From the NCBI RefSeq assembly GCF_009687885.1, contig NZ_BLAF01000053.1, forward strand, positions 1 to 56,036: 56,036 bases of DNA, in the 5' to 3' direction. The position numbers and the translations under genes are program-made. This document shows positions 34,401 through 42,613 of this stretch, one piece after another (positions within the stretch are counted from its first letter, which is position 1; the number at the start of each line of letters is the position of its first letter). The DNA comes from Acrocarpospora pleiomorpha (GTDB lineage Bacteria; Actinomycetota; Actinomycetes; Streptosporangiales; Streptosporangiaceae). The notes beneath the pieces were generated by a model. The model was given only the letters and a program-made list of their open reading frames with translations, was not told the origin of the DNA and did not search any database.

Positions 34401-35069
34401 GATGCCGAGGGCCTCCCCGATCCGCAGCAGGTCGCTGCGGACGCCCGTCTCGATCGGGATCCCACCATGATCCATGATCTCCAGGAAGTAGTTGTCCCGC
34501 CCGAAGATCTCCTGGTATTTCGCGGCGTGTTCCAGGGCCTTGTCATACTGCCCCAGCCGCAGCCGGGTCTGGACCGCGCCGGACGGGCAGCCGGTGGTGG
34601 CGACGATGCCCTCGTGATACTCCGCGAACAGCTCGTCGTCCATGCGCGGATACTTCTTCATGTGGCCTTCCAGCGAGGCCAGCGACGAGATCCGGAACAG
34701 GTTCCGGAGCCCTTGGGCGTTGATCGCCCACATCGTCTTGTGCAGATACGTCCCGCTGGCCGACACGTCGCCGCCGAGGCCGGTGCGCTCATCGGACTTG
34801 CGCTGGTGCGGCTCGCCCCAGAACACCGGCCGCTTGTGGAACCGGGACTCGGGACTGATGTAGCCCTCGATCCCGATGATCGGCTTCACCCCGGCCGCGG
34901 TCACCTTGTTCTGGAACTCATACGCCCCGAACATGTTCCCGTGATCGCTCATCGCGATCGCGGGCATCCCCAGCTCAGCCGCCCTGGCGGCTAGCTTCCC
35001 GATCTTCGCCGCCCCGTCCAGCATCGAATACTCGGTGTGAACGTGCAGGTGAACGAACGAATCAGCCAC
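31488..35069 (-). CDS. dnaE: DNA polymerase III alpha subunit, replicative
   Basis: 1193 aa from GTG 35069 (MADSFVHLHVHTEYSMLDG); a longer frame to 35111 is unlikely because DnaE1 proteins begin here. Replicative chromosome polymerase. Order: PHP domain with HLHVHTEYS and MSDHGNMFGAYEF; C-family palm with the catalytic aspartates in PDVDLDFDERRRGDM and the GPGRGSATGSMVAY loop; finger and little-finger domains; helix-hairpin-helix region (DVNESGLQF); OB fold (VRIAGIISGVDKKVTKKGD) and C-terminal tau-binding part. It is the DnaE1 type, not the error-prone DnaE2. Single gene; no weak points seen. Confidence 0.96.
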   Translation of the reverse strand: MADSFVHLHVHTEYSMLDGAAKIGKLAARAAELGMPAIAMSDHGNMFGAYEFQNKVTAAGVKPIIGIEGYISPESRFHKRPVFWGEPHQRKSDERTGLGGDVSASGTYLHKTMWAINAQGLRNLFRISSLASLEGHMKKYPRMDDELFAEYHEGIVATTGCPSGAVQTRLRLGQYDKALEHAAKYQEIFGRDNYFLEIMDHGGIPIETGVRSDLLRIGEALGIPPLVTNDSHYVTEDQSTAHDALLCVGTNSQISDPSRFRFSGNGYYVRTAEEMWALDPNSELWAQGCKNTLLIAERVEAYDEVFAHRDLAAKFPVPEGETEMSWLRKETQRGAVRRYGDPVPAEVLERIEYELGVIENMGFPGYFLVVADICQYARDSGIWVGPGRGSATGSMVAYVTGITELDPIEHSLLFERFLNPERISMPDVDLDFDERRRGDMIRYVTERYGEDNVSLIITYMTIKSKAAVKDAARVLGYPFPVGEKITKAFPPAVMGKEIPLTGIFDEKHARYAEATELRKLYEDDQDVRQVIDTALGLEGLTRGTGVHAAGVILSSQPLIDVMPIFMRPDDGARITGFDGPSSENMGALKMDFLGLRNLTVIGDAINNVKSNRSIDLDMLKLSLDDEKTYELLARGDTLGVFQLDSSMMRDLTKLIAPARFEDISSVLALGRPGPMGANAHTNYALRKAGQQEIKPIHPALKDALEPILGTTYHLVVYQEQVMAIAQQLAGYTLGGADILRRAMGKKKKEEMDKQWATFSSGMVGKGYTEEAAKAVWDVLEPFSSYGFNKSHTAGYGLVSYWTAYLKANYPAEYMAALLTSVGTNKDRMAIYLAECRRMKLKVLPPDVNESGLQFSAVGEDVRFGLGAIQNVGENAINGIISARKAKGIFTDFNDFLTKVPQVVCNKRTIESLIKAGSFDGLGHSRRGLVQIHDQAIDSVIDVKRKEAVGQDSLFDAFEDSGDNNVFHVVVPDGEWDKKTKLSFEREMLGLYVSDHPLNGAERVLERNRDLTVAQVLDGQAGFGNVRIAGIISGVDKKVTKKGDVWAILTIEDHDASIEVPCFPNTYQLYGSNLAPDLVVSVTGRIRSRGDGEEATVSFNAMDITFLDISGIQADGREPIVIALREERITKDLVSELKRILTIHSGDTPVRIRVERLNRKTNLLELPDYTVNITNGAFAGDIKVLLGANALLGP

Positions 35070-35228
35070 AGGGGATCTTGGCCTTTCGAGCAGGGACCGA
35101 CAGACCCTCAAACTCTATCGACCCCGACCGACAAGTCTGATGCCCAAACCCGGAAACCCATGTGACGCCTCAAGACACAGGCGTGGCGGACCGGCTCCCG
35201 CCGAGGAGCGGGAGCCGGTCCGCGACGG

Positions 35229-36848
35229 TCAGGTCGCTGTGCAGGTCACGAGACTGGGGAGGCCGTTGGTGCTGGACCAGCTGGCGTTGAAGCCGAAGGA
35301 AGTGGTGGCGTTCGGGGTGAGTGCCCCATTCCAGGACATGTTCGTAACCGTGATGTTGGCGCCGCTGGTGGTGTGGTTGCCACTCCACAGCTGGGTGATG
35401 GTCTGGCCGTTAGGGAACGCCCATTTCACCGACCATGCGGTGGTAGCGGTGGTGCCGGTGTTCTTCACCGTTACCGTCGCGCCGAAGCCACCGGGCCATT
35501 GATTGGTTACTGCGTAAGTCGCCGTGCAGGATTTCCCAGGAACGGGCGAAGGGGACGGCGAAGGGGACGGCGACGGAGAGGGGGAAGGTGAGGGCGACGG
35601 AGAAGGTGAGGGCGAAGGGCTGGGAGATGGGGACGGAGAGGAGGGGCCGTTCTTGGCCGCCATTCGGGTGGAGTGGCTGCGGAAGATGGTGAGGGCGGGG
35701 TCGCCGAATTTGACCGCGTGATTGTCGCCGCCCGCGGATCGGTGCGGATACCACCAGAAGGCGGAACCGTCTCCACCCTGAGCTTCAAAATGGTTGTAAA
35801 TCTCGGTCCACCACTGGTTGCGTGTGCCGTTGATGTCGGTGTTCCACTCACCCATGAAGAAGGGTTTCCCGACCAGGTCATGGGAGTCGGAGATCCACCG
35901 GCTGATCAGCGTTTTCGTCTGCTCCAGGCTGAGCGCCGCCCACCCGGCCTGCGGATACGGATGAGCCGACGTGAAATCGATGTACGGCGACTGGTGAATG
36001 TACACGAACGGATTACCCTCGTCCCCACCGAACCCGTAACGCGATTCATGCCCTTCCAGGCCGGTGCCGAGCATGTGATTGGGATCGATCCCCTTCACAT
36101 GCGCACCCATCTCGTCCACCCACGCCCGCAACGTGGCCCCACTGACATTCTCGGCCGCGCTGACATCCTGGTACCGAGGCTCGTTCATGAGCTCCCACGC
36201 GAAGATGGCAGGCTCGTCCTTGTACTTGACGCCGCTGTAGTGGTTCGTCCTGTTCAGCACGTACGACACGTAGTTCTTGTATTGAACGAAGCAACCAGGG
36301 CATTGCGTCTTGTTGAAGAACTTGGCGCGCCCGGGATGCCCACCGCTCAGCCCTTCCCATTGGAGGCGCGTATCGATCCCCCCATACGCCTCCCAGTAGT
36401 TCTCGAATACCGGGATCAACTTGATCCCATGCGATTTGGCGGACTGGATCACATAGTCGAACAGCGCGAACTGCTGGTCGTTGTAGACGCCTTCGGTCTT
36501 TTCGAAGCCGTGCCAGTCCTCATGGCTGAACATCCAGAGCCGGAGCACGCTCACCTTGTCGGCCTGCAGATCGGCGAAGTGGGAGTCGATCTTGGCTTTG
36601 TCCATGTACTGGGTCTCGGTGTCGCCGTAACTGCCGCCGAAGGTGAACACGTCGTAGGTGTTGGCGCCGGCGAAGTAGAACGTACGCCCGTCAAGGCAGA
36701 AGTGAATGCCGCAACGATAGGCGAACCCCGCCGGCACGGCGGCTCGCGCCGGAGTGCGTACAACCAGGACGCCGGAGACGGCGAGGACGAGTGCGAGCAG
36801 CGCGGCGAGCAGAACCGGTCTGGCGCGATGCGAGGGATGGGCGGGCAA
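35229..36848 (-). CDS. Secreted GH5 endo-beta-mannanase with CBM2
   Basis: 539 aa from TTG 36848. TTG is chosen because GAGGAG stands 5 nt upstream; the open frame to 37064 has no such site. Signal peptide about 1-38. GH5 (subfamily 7-like) catalytic domain about 40-385: acid/base Glu223 in ELMNEPRYQ, nucleophile Glu334 in FMGEWNTD; WMFSHEDWHGF and SAHPYP are mannanase-type subsite segments. A pure Ser-Pro linker (about 388-432) leads to a C-terminal CBM2 (CTATYAVTNQWPGGFGATVTV, paired cysteines). It would attack beta-mannan or glucomannan bound to cellulose outside the cell. Confidence 0.92.
   Translation of the reverse strand: MPAHPSHRARPVLLAALLALVLAVSGVLVVRTPARAAVPAGFAYRCGIHFCLDGRTFYFAGANTYDVFTFGGSYGDTETQYMDKAKIDSHFADLQADKVSVLRLWMFSHEDWHGFEKTEGVYNDQQFALFDYVIQSAKSHGIKLIPVFENYWEAYGGIDTRLQWEGLSGGHPGRAKFFNKTQCPGCFVQYKNYVSYVLNRTNHYSGVKYKDEPAIFAWELMNEPRYQDVSAAENVSGATLRAWVDEMGAHVKGIDPNHMLGTGLEGHESRYGFGGDEGNPFVYIHQSPYIDFTSAHPYPQAGWAALSLEQTKTLISRWISDSHDLVGKPFFMGEWNTDINGTRNQWWTEIYNHFEAQGGDGSAFWWYPHRSAGGDNHAVKFGDPALTIFRSHSTRMAAKNGPSSPSPSPSPSPSPSPSPSPSPSPSPSPSPSPSPVPGKSCTATYAVTNQWPGGFGATVTVKNTGTTATTAWSVKWAFPNGQTITQLWSGNHTTSGANITVTNMSWNGALTPNATTSFGFNASWSSTNGLPSLVTCTAT
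35546..35645 (-). repeat. Hexanucleotide-type repeat coding the Ser-Pro linker
   Basis: About 100 bp of near-tandem 6-bp units (GGxGAx on the plus strand), encoding alternating Ser and Pro. Such repeats readily change copy number by slippage, so linker length is probably variable between strains. Confidence 0.8.
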
Positions 36849-36991
36849 AGGATCTCCTCGGTACGGGATCTGATCGAAGACAGCGCCTGACCCGTTGTCG
36901 AAGCCCAGTGAAGTAATGGACCGGTTAAGTGACAAGAGGCGGCAGTCCACCCCTTCGATCAACTGCGGCGACCCGGTCCCAGGACCAAGTT

Positions 36992-37012
36992 CCGATGAAA
37001 CGTTCATTCGGA
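36992..37012. promoter_or_regulatory. Possible LacI-type operator upstream of the mannanase
   Basis: CCGATGAAACGTTCATTCGG is a near-inverted repeat centred on ACGT, resembling the TGAAACGTTTCA operators of LacI-family sugar regulators but one base short. It lies about 145 bp before the TTG start. No LacI gene is in the window. Confidence 0.35.
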
Positions 37013-37117
37013 ATGCTCGGCCAACTCCACCAGCGGGGACAGCGCGCCGAGCATGAACCCGCATGCGACTGATCCGGTTCAGTCTCCCTGCCCGCGGATC
37101 GCCGCGTCCTGAAACGC

Positions 37118-37153
37118 GTAAGCCCCGCTGGAGCGCACTCCAGCGGGGCTTAC
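37118..37153. terminator. Strong terminator after the helicase gene
   Basis: A perfect 16-bp stem (GTAAGCCCCGCTGGAG with its complement) and a CGCA loop, 12 bp past the helicase stop. It may also insulate the leader of the mannanase gene. Confidence 0.85.
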
Positions 37154-37164
37154 GAACAAATCAG

Positions 37165-39141
37165 CTAGCGGCCGTGGCGGCTGCCCGAGTGGCCGCCGGG
37201 GCGGCCGCCCTGGCGGAAGCCGCCGCCCGAACGCGGGCGGAAACCGCCCCGCTGCTCGGCCGGGCGAGCCTCCCCGTTCCAGCCGCGCGACTCGGACCGG
37301 CCTTCGCCGTTGTAGCCGCCCCGCGTCTCGGTACGGGGACGCTCCCCGCCCTGGTAGGACCCACGATTGTCGCCGTTGCCCCGGTATCCGCCACGCTCGG
37401 CGCCCCGGTCCTCGAACCGGCGCCCGCCGTCCCGGTCACCCGTGAACGGACGCCCGCGCCCGGCGGGCCGGTCGCCGTTGTACGGCCGGTTGTTGCCGTA
37501 CGGCCGGTCGCCGCCAGAAGGACGATCCTGGCGGTCGTAGGCGGGCCGGTCGTACGCCGGGCGATCGTTGCCGAATCCACGGCGATCGTCCCGGTCGTAC
37601 GAACGCCCGTTGGGCCGGTCACTGGAGCGGCCGTTCTCGCGCGGACGGTCGCCGCCGAACGTGCGCGGCCCGCGGTCGTCGCGGAACTGCCCGCGCGGGG
37701 CGCCGCCGCCGCTGTCACGACCGTCACGACGCCGTGCCTCGCCGTCCTCCGCCGGGCGGCGGTGGAAGTCGTCGGAACGGTTGCGGTCGGCGTACCGCCG
37801 CGGGCGCCGCTCGCCGTCGCCGAAGCCGCCGCGCGGGCCGCGCTCCTTGGTGGCCCTCAGCGGCTTGCGCACGTCGGGCTCCCAGACCGGGATGGACTCG
37901 CCGGAGGGCTGCTGCGCGCCCGCGATCTCGGCCAGCACCGGGTCGCCGGGCACGACCTTGTGCCGGGACGGGTTGATCCCGGCCCGCCGCGCCATCGCCT
38001 CGGTGGTCCGGCGCTCGTTCGGCATGACCAGCGTCACCACCGAGCCCCGCTCCCCGGCGCGAGCCGTACGGCCGCCGCGGTGCAGGTAGCTCTTGTGGTC
38101 GGCCGGAGGGTCGATGTGCAGCACCAGGCTCACGTCGTCGACGTGGATGCCCCGGGCGGCGACGTCCGTACAGACCAGGACCTGGACGTTGCCCTCGCGG
38201 AACTCGCCGAGGATCCGGGTGCGCTGGTTCTGGCGCTTGCCGCCGTGCAGGCCGCCGGCCTTGACGCCGACCCGGGCGAGCTGCTTGACCACGCGGTCCA
38301 CGCCGTGCTGGGTGCGGACGAACATGATCGTGCGGCCCTCGCGGGCGGCGATCTCGGCGGTGACGTCGGGCTTGTCGTGGAAGGTGACCTGGAACATGTG
38401 GTGTTCCATCAGCTCGACCGAGGAGGTGGCCGGGGCGAGCGAGTGGGTCACCGGGTCGGTGAGGAAACGCCGGACGAGCTTGTCCACGTCGCCGTCGAGG
38501 GTGGCCGAGAACAGCAGGCGCTGGCCGTCGGCGGGGGTCTCGTCCAGGATGGCGCTGACCACGGGGAAGAAGCCGAGGTCGCACATGTGGTCGGCCTCGT
38601 CCAGGATGCTCACCTGGACGTCCTCGAGGGAGCATTCGCCCTGCTCCATCAGGTCGGTCAACCGGCCGGGGGTGGCCACGACGACCTCGACGCCGCGGCG
38701 CAGCGCCTCGACCTGCTTGCCCATGGACATGCCGCCGACGACGGTCTTCATCCGCAGGCCTAGGCCGCGGCCGAGCGGCTCCAGCGCGTCGGCGACCTGG
38801 AGGGCCAGCTCGCGGGTGGGCACCAGGATGATCGCCCGGGGGCGGCGCGGCTGCGCCTTCTCCCCGGCGATCCTGGCCATCATCGGCAGGCCGAAGGCGA
38901 GGGTCTTGCCGGAGCCGGTCTGGCCCCGGCCGAGCACGTCGTGCCCGGCGAGAATGTCGGGAATGGCCGCCCGCTGAATGGGGAACGGCGAGGTGATGCC
39001 GGCCCGGGCGAGGCCCGAGACGAGCGGGCGGGGCAAGCCGAGCAGGGTGAACTCCGACACCGCCGGGGCCTCGGCGGCGAGGACGTCGGCGGTGACGGGC
39101 ATAGCGGGGTCAAGCGTGGTCACGAGGTCGTGCCTTTCCAT
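37165..39141 (-). CDS. DEAD-box RNA helicase with long RGG-type tail
   Basis: 658 aa. Unwinds or remodels RNA with ATP; relatives act in ribosome assembly, mRNA decay and cold adaptation. Core motifs: Q motif FPIQRAAIP, Walker A GQTGSGKT (73-80), DEAD (181-184), SAT, and HRGGRTARAG in the second RecA domain. Residues about 400-658 are a disordered tail rich in Arg, Gly, Asp, Tyr with NRPYNGDRP- and YDRPAYDR-like repeats, suited to RNA binding and condensate formation. A GTG at 39123 with AAAGG in front is an alternative start (6 residues shorter). A hairpin-rich leader precedes it. Confidence 0.93.
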   Translation of the reverse strand: MERHDLVTTLDPAMPVTADVLAAEAPAVSEFTLLGLPRPLVSGLARAGITSPFPIQRAAIPDILAGHDVLGRGQTGSGKTLAFGLPMMARIAGEKAQPRRPRAIILVPTRELALQVADALEPLGRGLGLRMKTVVGGMSMGKQVEALRRGVEVVVATPGRLTDLMEQGECSLEDVQVSILDEADHMCDLGFFPVVSAILDETPADGQRLLFSATLDGDVDKLVRRFLTDPVTHSLAPATSSVELMEHHMFQVTFHDKPDVTAEIAAREGRTIMFVRTQHGVDRVVKQLARVGVKAGGLHGGKRQNQRTRILGEFREGNVQVLVCTDVAARGIHVDDVSLVLHIDPPADHKSYLHRGGRTARAGERGSVVTLVMPNERRTTEAMARRAGINPSRHKVVPGDPVLAEIAGAQQPSGESIPVWEPDVRKPLRATKERGPRGGFGDGERRPRRYADRNRSDDFHRRPAEDGEARRRDGRDSGGGAPRGQFRDDRGPRTFGGDRPRENGRSSDRPNGRSYDRDDRRGFGNDRPAYDRPAYDRQDRPSGGDRPYGNNRPYNGDRPAGRGRPFTGDRDGGRRFEDRGAERGGYRGNGDNRGSYQGGERPRTETRGGYNGEGRSESRGWNGEARPAEQRGGFRPRSGGGFRQGGRPGGHSGSRHGR

Positions 39142-39217
39142 AGAAAATGACGTGCCGCGTCAAGTGCCGGCAGCACGGGCGTGGGCGCGTCACTTCTGCG
39201 TAAGGACGAGCCAGGTG

Positions 39218-39320
39218 GTCCGGACGGCCTCAGGCCGTTCCGGACGAAGGCACCCCTTTCAGGTGCCGGACGGTGCCGGTTCTGCGCACCGCCCCTGAGG
39301 CCGGGGATCCGTCCCCGGCC
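39218..39320 (-). promoter_or_regulatory. Structured leader of the helicase mRNA (three hairpins)
   Basis: Between the helicase start and the suf operon end (39142-39479, no gene) lie three hairpins: 39218-39245 (GTCCGGA outer stem, CGGCC inner stem), 39250-39268 (GGCACC/GGTGCC) and 39299-39320 (a 9-bp stem GGCCGGGGA/TCCCCGGCC). If transcription starts near 39400 they all fall in the untranslated leader. This could be attenuation or self-regulation, as known for some cold-shock helicases, or one hairpin may simply terminate the suf operon, which ends at 39480 reading this way. Confidence 0.45.
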
Positions 39321-39479
39321 ACGTCGCAACCACGTCAGCGTGGCGCGAAATCTGCTCAGCAGTGTGCAGGTGCCGCGGTTCACAGTCGCGGCGCGAGGTC
39401 ACTGGTCGTGACCGACCCAGCGGCTTGGAAAAGCCGGGGTCCGATGTATCTTACCCCGGATTTCCGGGCGTCATGACCA

Positions 39480-39848
39480 TCACACGTTGAAGCCCAGCAT
39501 CCTCAGCTGATCGCGGCCCTCGTCGGTGATCTTGTCGGGGCCCCACGGCGGCAGCCACACCCAGTTGATGACCACGCTGGAGACCATGTCGGCCAGCGCC
39601 GAGTTGGCCTGGTCCTCGATGACGTCGGTGAGCGGGCAGGCCGCGCTGGTGAGCGTCATGTCGATGGTGGCGACCGGCAGCTCGCCCTCGCCGGCGGCGT
39701 CCAGGTTGAGGCCGTAGATGAGGCCGAGGTCGACGACGTTGATGCCCAGCTCGGGGTCGACGACGTCCTTCAGCGCCTCCATGACGTCGTCCAGAGCCAG
39801 ATCGCCGTCATATGCCGCCACGGTGGGCGTCTCAGTGGGCTTGCTCAT
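39480..39848 (-). CDS. sufT: SufT-type (DUF59/MIP18) iron-sulfur assembly factor
   Basis: 122 aa from ATG 39848 (GAGGAG upstream). MIP18-family domain: EALKDVVDPELGINVVDLGLIYGL, then LTSAACPLTDVIEDQ with the conserved Cys, and a C-terminal VNWVWLPPWGP-like segment. SufT helps deliver clusters to targets when demand is high. The start codon shares a base with the sufU stop (TGATG). Last gene of the suf operon. Confidence 0.93.
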   Translation of the reverse strand: MSKPTETPTVAAYDGDLALDDVMEALKDVVDPELGINVVDLGLIYGLNLDAAGEGELPVATIDMTLTSAACPLTDVIEDQANSALADMVSSVVINWVWLPPWGPDKITDEGRDQLRMLGFNV

Positions 39849-40279
39849 CAGGAACTCCTCACCACAGCGTCCTTGTATGCCATCCAGGCCAGCAGCGCGC
39901 ATTTCACCCGCGCGGGGAACTTGGCCACCCCGGCGAACGCGACGGCGTCACCGAGCACCTCTTCGTCGGCCTCGACCGTGCCCCGGCCCTGCATGAGCCG
40001 GGTGAACTCGTCGACCACCGCGAGCGAGTCCTCGACCGTGGACCCGGCCGCCAGCTCGTGCAGCACCGACGCGGCGGCCTGGCTGATCGAACAGCCCTGC
40101 CCCTCGTACGACACGTCGGCGACCTTGCCCGACTCCACCTTGACCCGCAGCGTGATCTCGTCGCCACAGGTCGGGTTCACGTGGTGAACCTCGGCGTCGT
40201 ACGGCTCCCGCAGGCCACGCCCCTGCGGGTGCTTGTAATGCTCCAGGATCAACTCCTGGTACATCGATTCCGCGATCAT
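39848..40279 (-). CDS. sufU: SufU zinc-dependent sulfur-transfer protein
   Basis: 143 aa from ATG 40279. Takes persulfide sulfur from SufS and hands it to SufB. Zinc/sulfur ligands: Cys38 and Asp40 (NPTCGDEI), Cys63 (GQGCSISQAA) and Cys127 (RVKCALLAW). It has the insertion that distinguishes SufU from scaffold IscU. Overlaps sufS by 4 bp. Confidence 0.95.
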   Translation of the reverse strand: MIAESMYQELILEHYKHPQGRGLREPYDAEVHHVNPTCGDEITLRVKVESGKVADVSYEGQGCSISQAAASVLHELAAGSTVEDSLAVVDEFTRLMQGRGTVEADEEVLGDAVAFAGVAKFPARVKCALLAWMAYKDAVVRSS

Positions 40280-41547
40280 CCGAACACTTTCTGCACATGA
40301 TGGAGCCCGCGAACCAGGGCGTCGATCTCGTCGGTGGTGTTGTAAAGGTACAGCGAAGCCCGCGTCGTGGCCGGGATGCCGAACCGCAGGTGCAGCGGCC
40401 GCGCGCAATGGTGCCCGACCCGGACGGCGATGCCGAACACGTCGTCCAAGATCTGCCCCACATCGTGCGGATGTATGTCGAAGCCACCCGGCGTCTTCAA
40501 CGTGAACGACACCGTGCCTCCCCGCGACTCCACCGACCGCGGACCGATCACCCGCAATCCCGAAATTTCCGACAAGGCGTCCAACGCGTACCCGGTCAGC
40601 TGGTGTTCCCACTCCTTGATGGCGGGCATGCCGACGTCGGTGAGATAGTCCACCGCGACGCCCAGGCCGATGGCCTCGACGATCGGCGGGGTCCCGGCCT
40701 CGAACTTGTGCGGCACCGGCGCGAACGTCGACCGGTCCATCCAGACCGCCTCGATCATCTCGCCCCCGCCCAGGAACGGCGGCATCGCGTCCAGCAGCTC
40801 CGCCTTGCCCCAGAGCACCCCGATCCCCGAGGGACCGACCATCTTGTGCCCGGTGAACGCGATGAAGTCCACGCCGAGCTCGGCCACGTCCACCGGCTTG
40901 TGCGGCACCGCCTGCGAGGAGTCCAGCAGCACCAGCGCGCCCACCTGGCGGGCCCGCGCCAGGATGGGCGAGATGGAGTTGACCGTGCCGAGCACGTTGG
41001 ACTGGTGCGCGAACGCGACGACCTTCGTCCGCTCGTTGACGATCTCGTCCAGGTTCGACAGGTCCAGGCGGCCCTCGTCGGTGACGCCGAACCAGCGCAG
41101 CGTGGCGCCGCTTCGCTGAGCCGCGAACTGCCACGGCACGATGTTGGAGTGGTGCTCCATCTCGGTGATGACGATCTCGTCACCGGGGCCGAGCCGGAAC
41201 CGCTCGTCGGTGTTGAGGGGGTTCCCGAAGGCGTACGCGACGAGGTTGATCGCCTCGGAGGCGTTCTTGGTGAAGATCACCTCGTCCCGCGAGGGCGCGC
41301 CGATGAAGGCGGCGACCTTGTCGCGGGCGTTCTCGTACGCCTCGGTGGATTCGGCGCCCAGCGCGTGATGGGCCCGCCCGACGTTGCTGTAGTGCATCGA
41401 CAGGTGGTCCCGCATGGCCTCGATCACCTGGACCGGCTTCTGCGAGGAGTTGCCCGAGTCCAGGTAGATCAGCGGCCGCCCGCCGGGCAGCTCGCGGGAG
41501 AGGACCGGGAAGTCCTTCCTGATCCGCTCCACATCAAGGCCGTTCAT
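40276..41547 (-). CDS. sufS: Cysteine desulfurase (group II)
   Basis: 423 aa. PLP enzyme that converts cysteine to alanine plus enzyme-bound persulfide. PLP Lys235 (FTGHKMVGPSG), HHSN substrate/PLP contact (132-135), and catalytic Cys381 in GHHCARPL, with the short loop of class II desulfurases that need SufU. The sufC stop and this start share one base. Confidence 0.96.
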   Translation of the reverse strand: MNGLDVERIRKDFPVLSRELPGGRPLIYLDSGNSSQKPVQVIEAMRDHLSMHYSNVGRAHHALGAESTEAYENARDKVAAFIGAPSRDEVIFTKNASEAINLVAYAFGNPLNTDERFRLGPGDEIVITEMEHHSNIVPWQFAAQRSGATLRWFGVTDEGRLDLSNLDEIVNERTKVVAFAHQSNVLGTVNSISPILARARQVGALVLLDSSQAVPHKPVDVAELGVDFIAFTGHKMVGPSGIGVLWGKAELLDAMPPFLGGGEMIEAVWMDRSTFAPVPHKFEAGTPPIVEAIGLGVAVDYLTDVGMPAIKEWEHQLTGYALDALSEISGLRVIGPRSVESRGGTVSFTLKTPGGFDIHPHDVGQILDDVFGIAVRVGHHCARPLHLRFGIPATTRASLYLYNTTDEIDALVRGLHHVQKVFG

Positions 41548-42299
41548 CAGAGCGCGGCCTTCGTGTACGCCTCGTAGCCCTCGTCCTCCAGCTTCTCGGC
41601 CAGCTCGGGCCCGCCCTCCTCGACGATCCGGCCGGCGGCGAAGACGTGCACGAAATCGGGCGTCACGTAGCGCAGGATGCGGGTGTAGTGCGTGATCAGC
41701 AGCACCCCGGTGTCGCCGGACTCGCGGAACCGGTTGATGCCCTCGGAGACCACGCGCAGCGCGTCCACGTCCAGGCCGGAGTCGGTCTCGTCGAGGACGG
41801 CGATCTTCGGCTTGAGCAGCTCCAGCTGGAGGATCTCGTGCCGCTTCTTCTCGCCGCCGGAGAAGCCCTCGTTGGTGTTGCGGGTGGCGAAGGAGCCGTC
41901 GATGGCCAGCGCGTCCATGCCCTTCTTCAGGTCCTTGGCGAACTCGCGCAGCTTGGGGGCCTCGCCGCGGACGGCGGTGACGGCGCTGCGCAGGAAGTTG
42001 GAGACCGAGACGCCGGGCACCTCGACGGGATACTGCATGGCCAGGAACAGACCGGCGCGGGCGCGCTCGTCCACGGTCATGTCCAGCAGGTCCTCGCCGT
42101 CCAGCAGGACCCGGCCGGAGGTGATCGTGTATTTGGGGTGGCCCGCGATCGCGTACGCGAGGGTGGACTTGCCGGAGCCGTTGGGGCCCATGATGGCGTG
42201 CGTCTCCCCCGAGCTGACCACCAGGTCGACCCCCTTGAGGATCTCCTTGTCGCCGACGGACACGTGCAGGTCGTGAATCTCAAGCGTGGACACGGTCAT
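41547..42299 (-). CDS. sufC: Fe-S assembly ATPase SufC
   Basis: 250 aa. ABC-type ATPase subunit of the SufBC2D scaffold. Walker A GPNGSGKS (38-45), signature FSGGEKKR, Walker B IAVLDETDSGLD; the DETDSGLD form is SufC-specific. The start overlaps the Rieske gene stop (ATGA). Confidence 0.97.
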   Translation of the reverse strand: MTVSTLEIHDLHVSVGDKEILKGVDLVVSSGETHAIMGPNGSGKSTLAYAIAGHPKYTITSGRVLLDGEDLLDMTVDERARAGLFLAMQYPVEVPGVSVSNFLRSAVTAVRGEAPKLREFAKDLKKGMDALAIDGSFATRNTNEGFSGGEKKRHEILQLELLKPKIAVLDETDSGLDVDALRVVSEGINRFRESGDTGVLLITHYTRILRYVTPDFVHVFAAGRIVEEGGPELAEKLEDEGYEAYTKAAL

Positions 42300-42613
42300 G
42301 ACTCCTTCGAGAGCGAGACATAGACGTCGTCGCCGTCGATCTTGACTGGGTAGGTGGAAACGGGCCTGGTGGCCGGGGGTCCGGTCGGCTTGCCGGTGGC
42401 CACGTCGAAGCAGGAGCCGTGCAGCCAGCATTCGAGCGTGCCGTCGTAGACGTCGCCCTCGCTCAGCCTGACCTCGGCGTGCGAGCACACGTCGTGGAGC
42501 GCGAACACGCCCTCGTCGGTGCGCACGATCGCGACCGGGGTGCCGTCGACCTCGACGGGAATGACCCCCTCGACGGGAATGTCCGCCAGCTTGCAGACCT
42601 TTTCGAACGTCAT
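42296..42613 (-). CDS. Rieske [2Fe-2S] ferredoxin embedded in the suf operon
   Basis: 105 aa. Rieske ligands Cys43-x-His45 and Cys62-x2-His65 (CSHAEV and CWLHGSCFD). Usually annotated as a non-heme iron oxygenase ferredoxin subunit, but its place between sufD and sufC, conserved in many actinobacteria, suggests it donates electrons to cluster assembly (inference). Overlaps both neighbours by 4 bp. Confidence 0.94.
   Translation of the reverse strand: MTFEKVCKLADIPVEGVIPVEVDGTPVAIVRTDEGVFALHDVCSHAEVRLSEGDVYDGTLECWLHGSCFDVATGKPTGPPATRPVSTYPVKIDGDDVYVSLSKES

Noticed and set aside
32697..34994. 765-codon plus-strand frame opposite dnaE
   Set aside because: Antisense shadow of dnaE; composition unlike a protein and no motifs.
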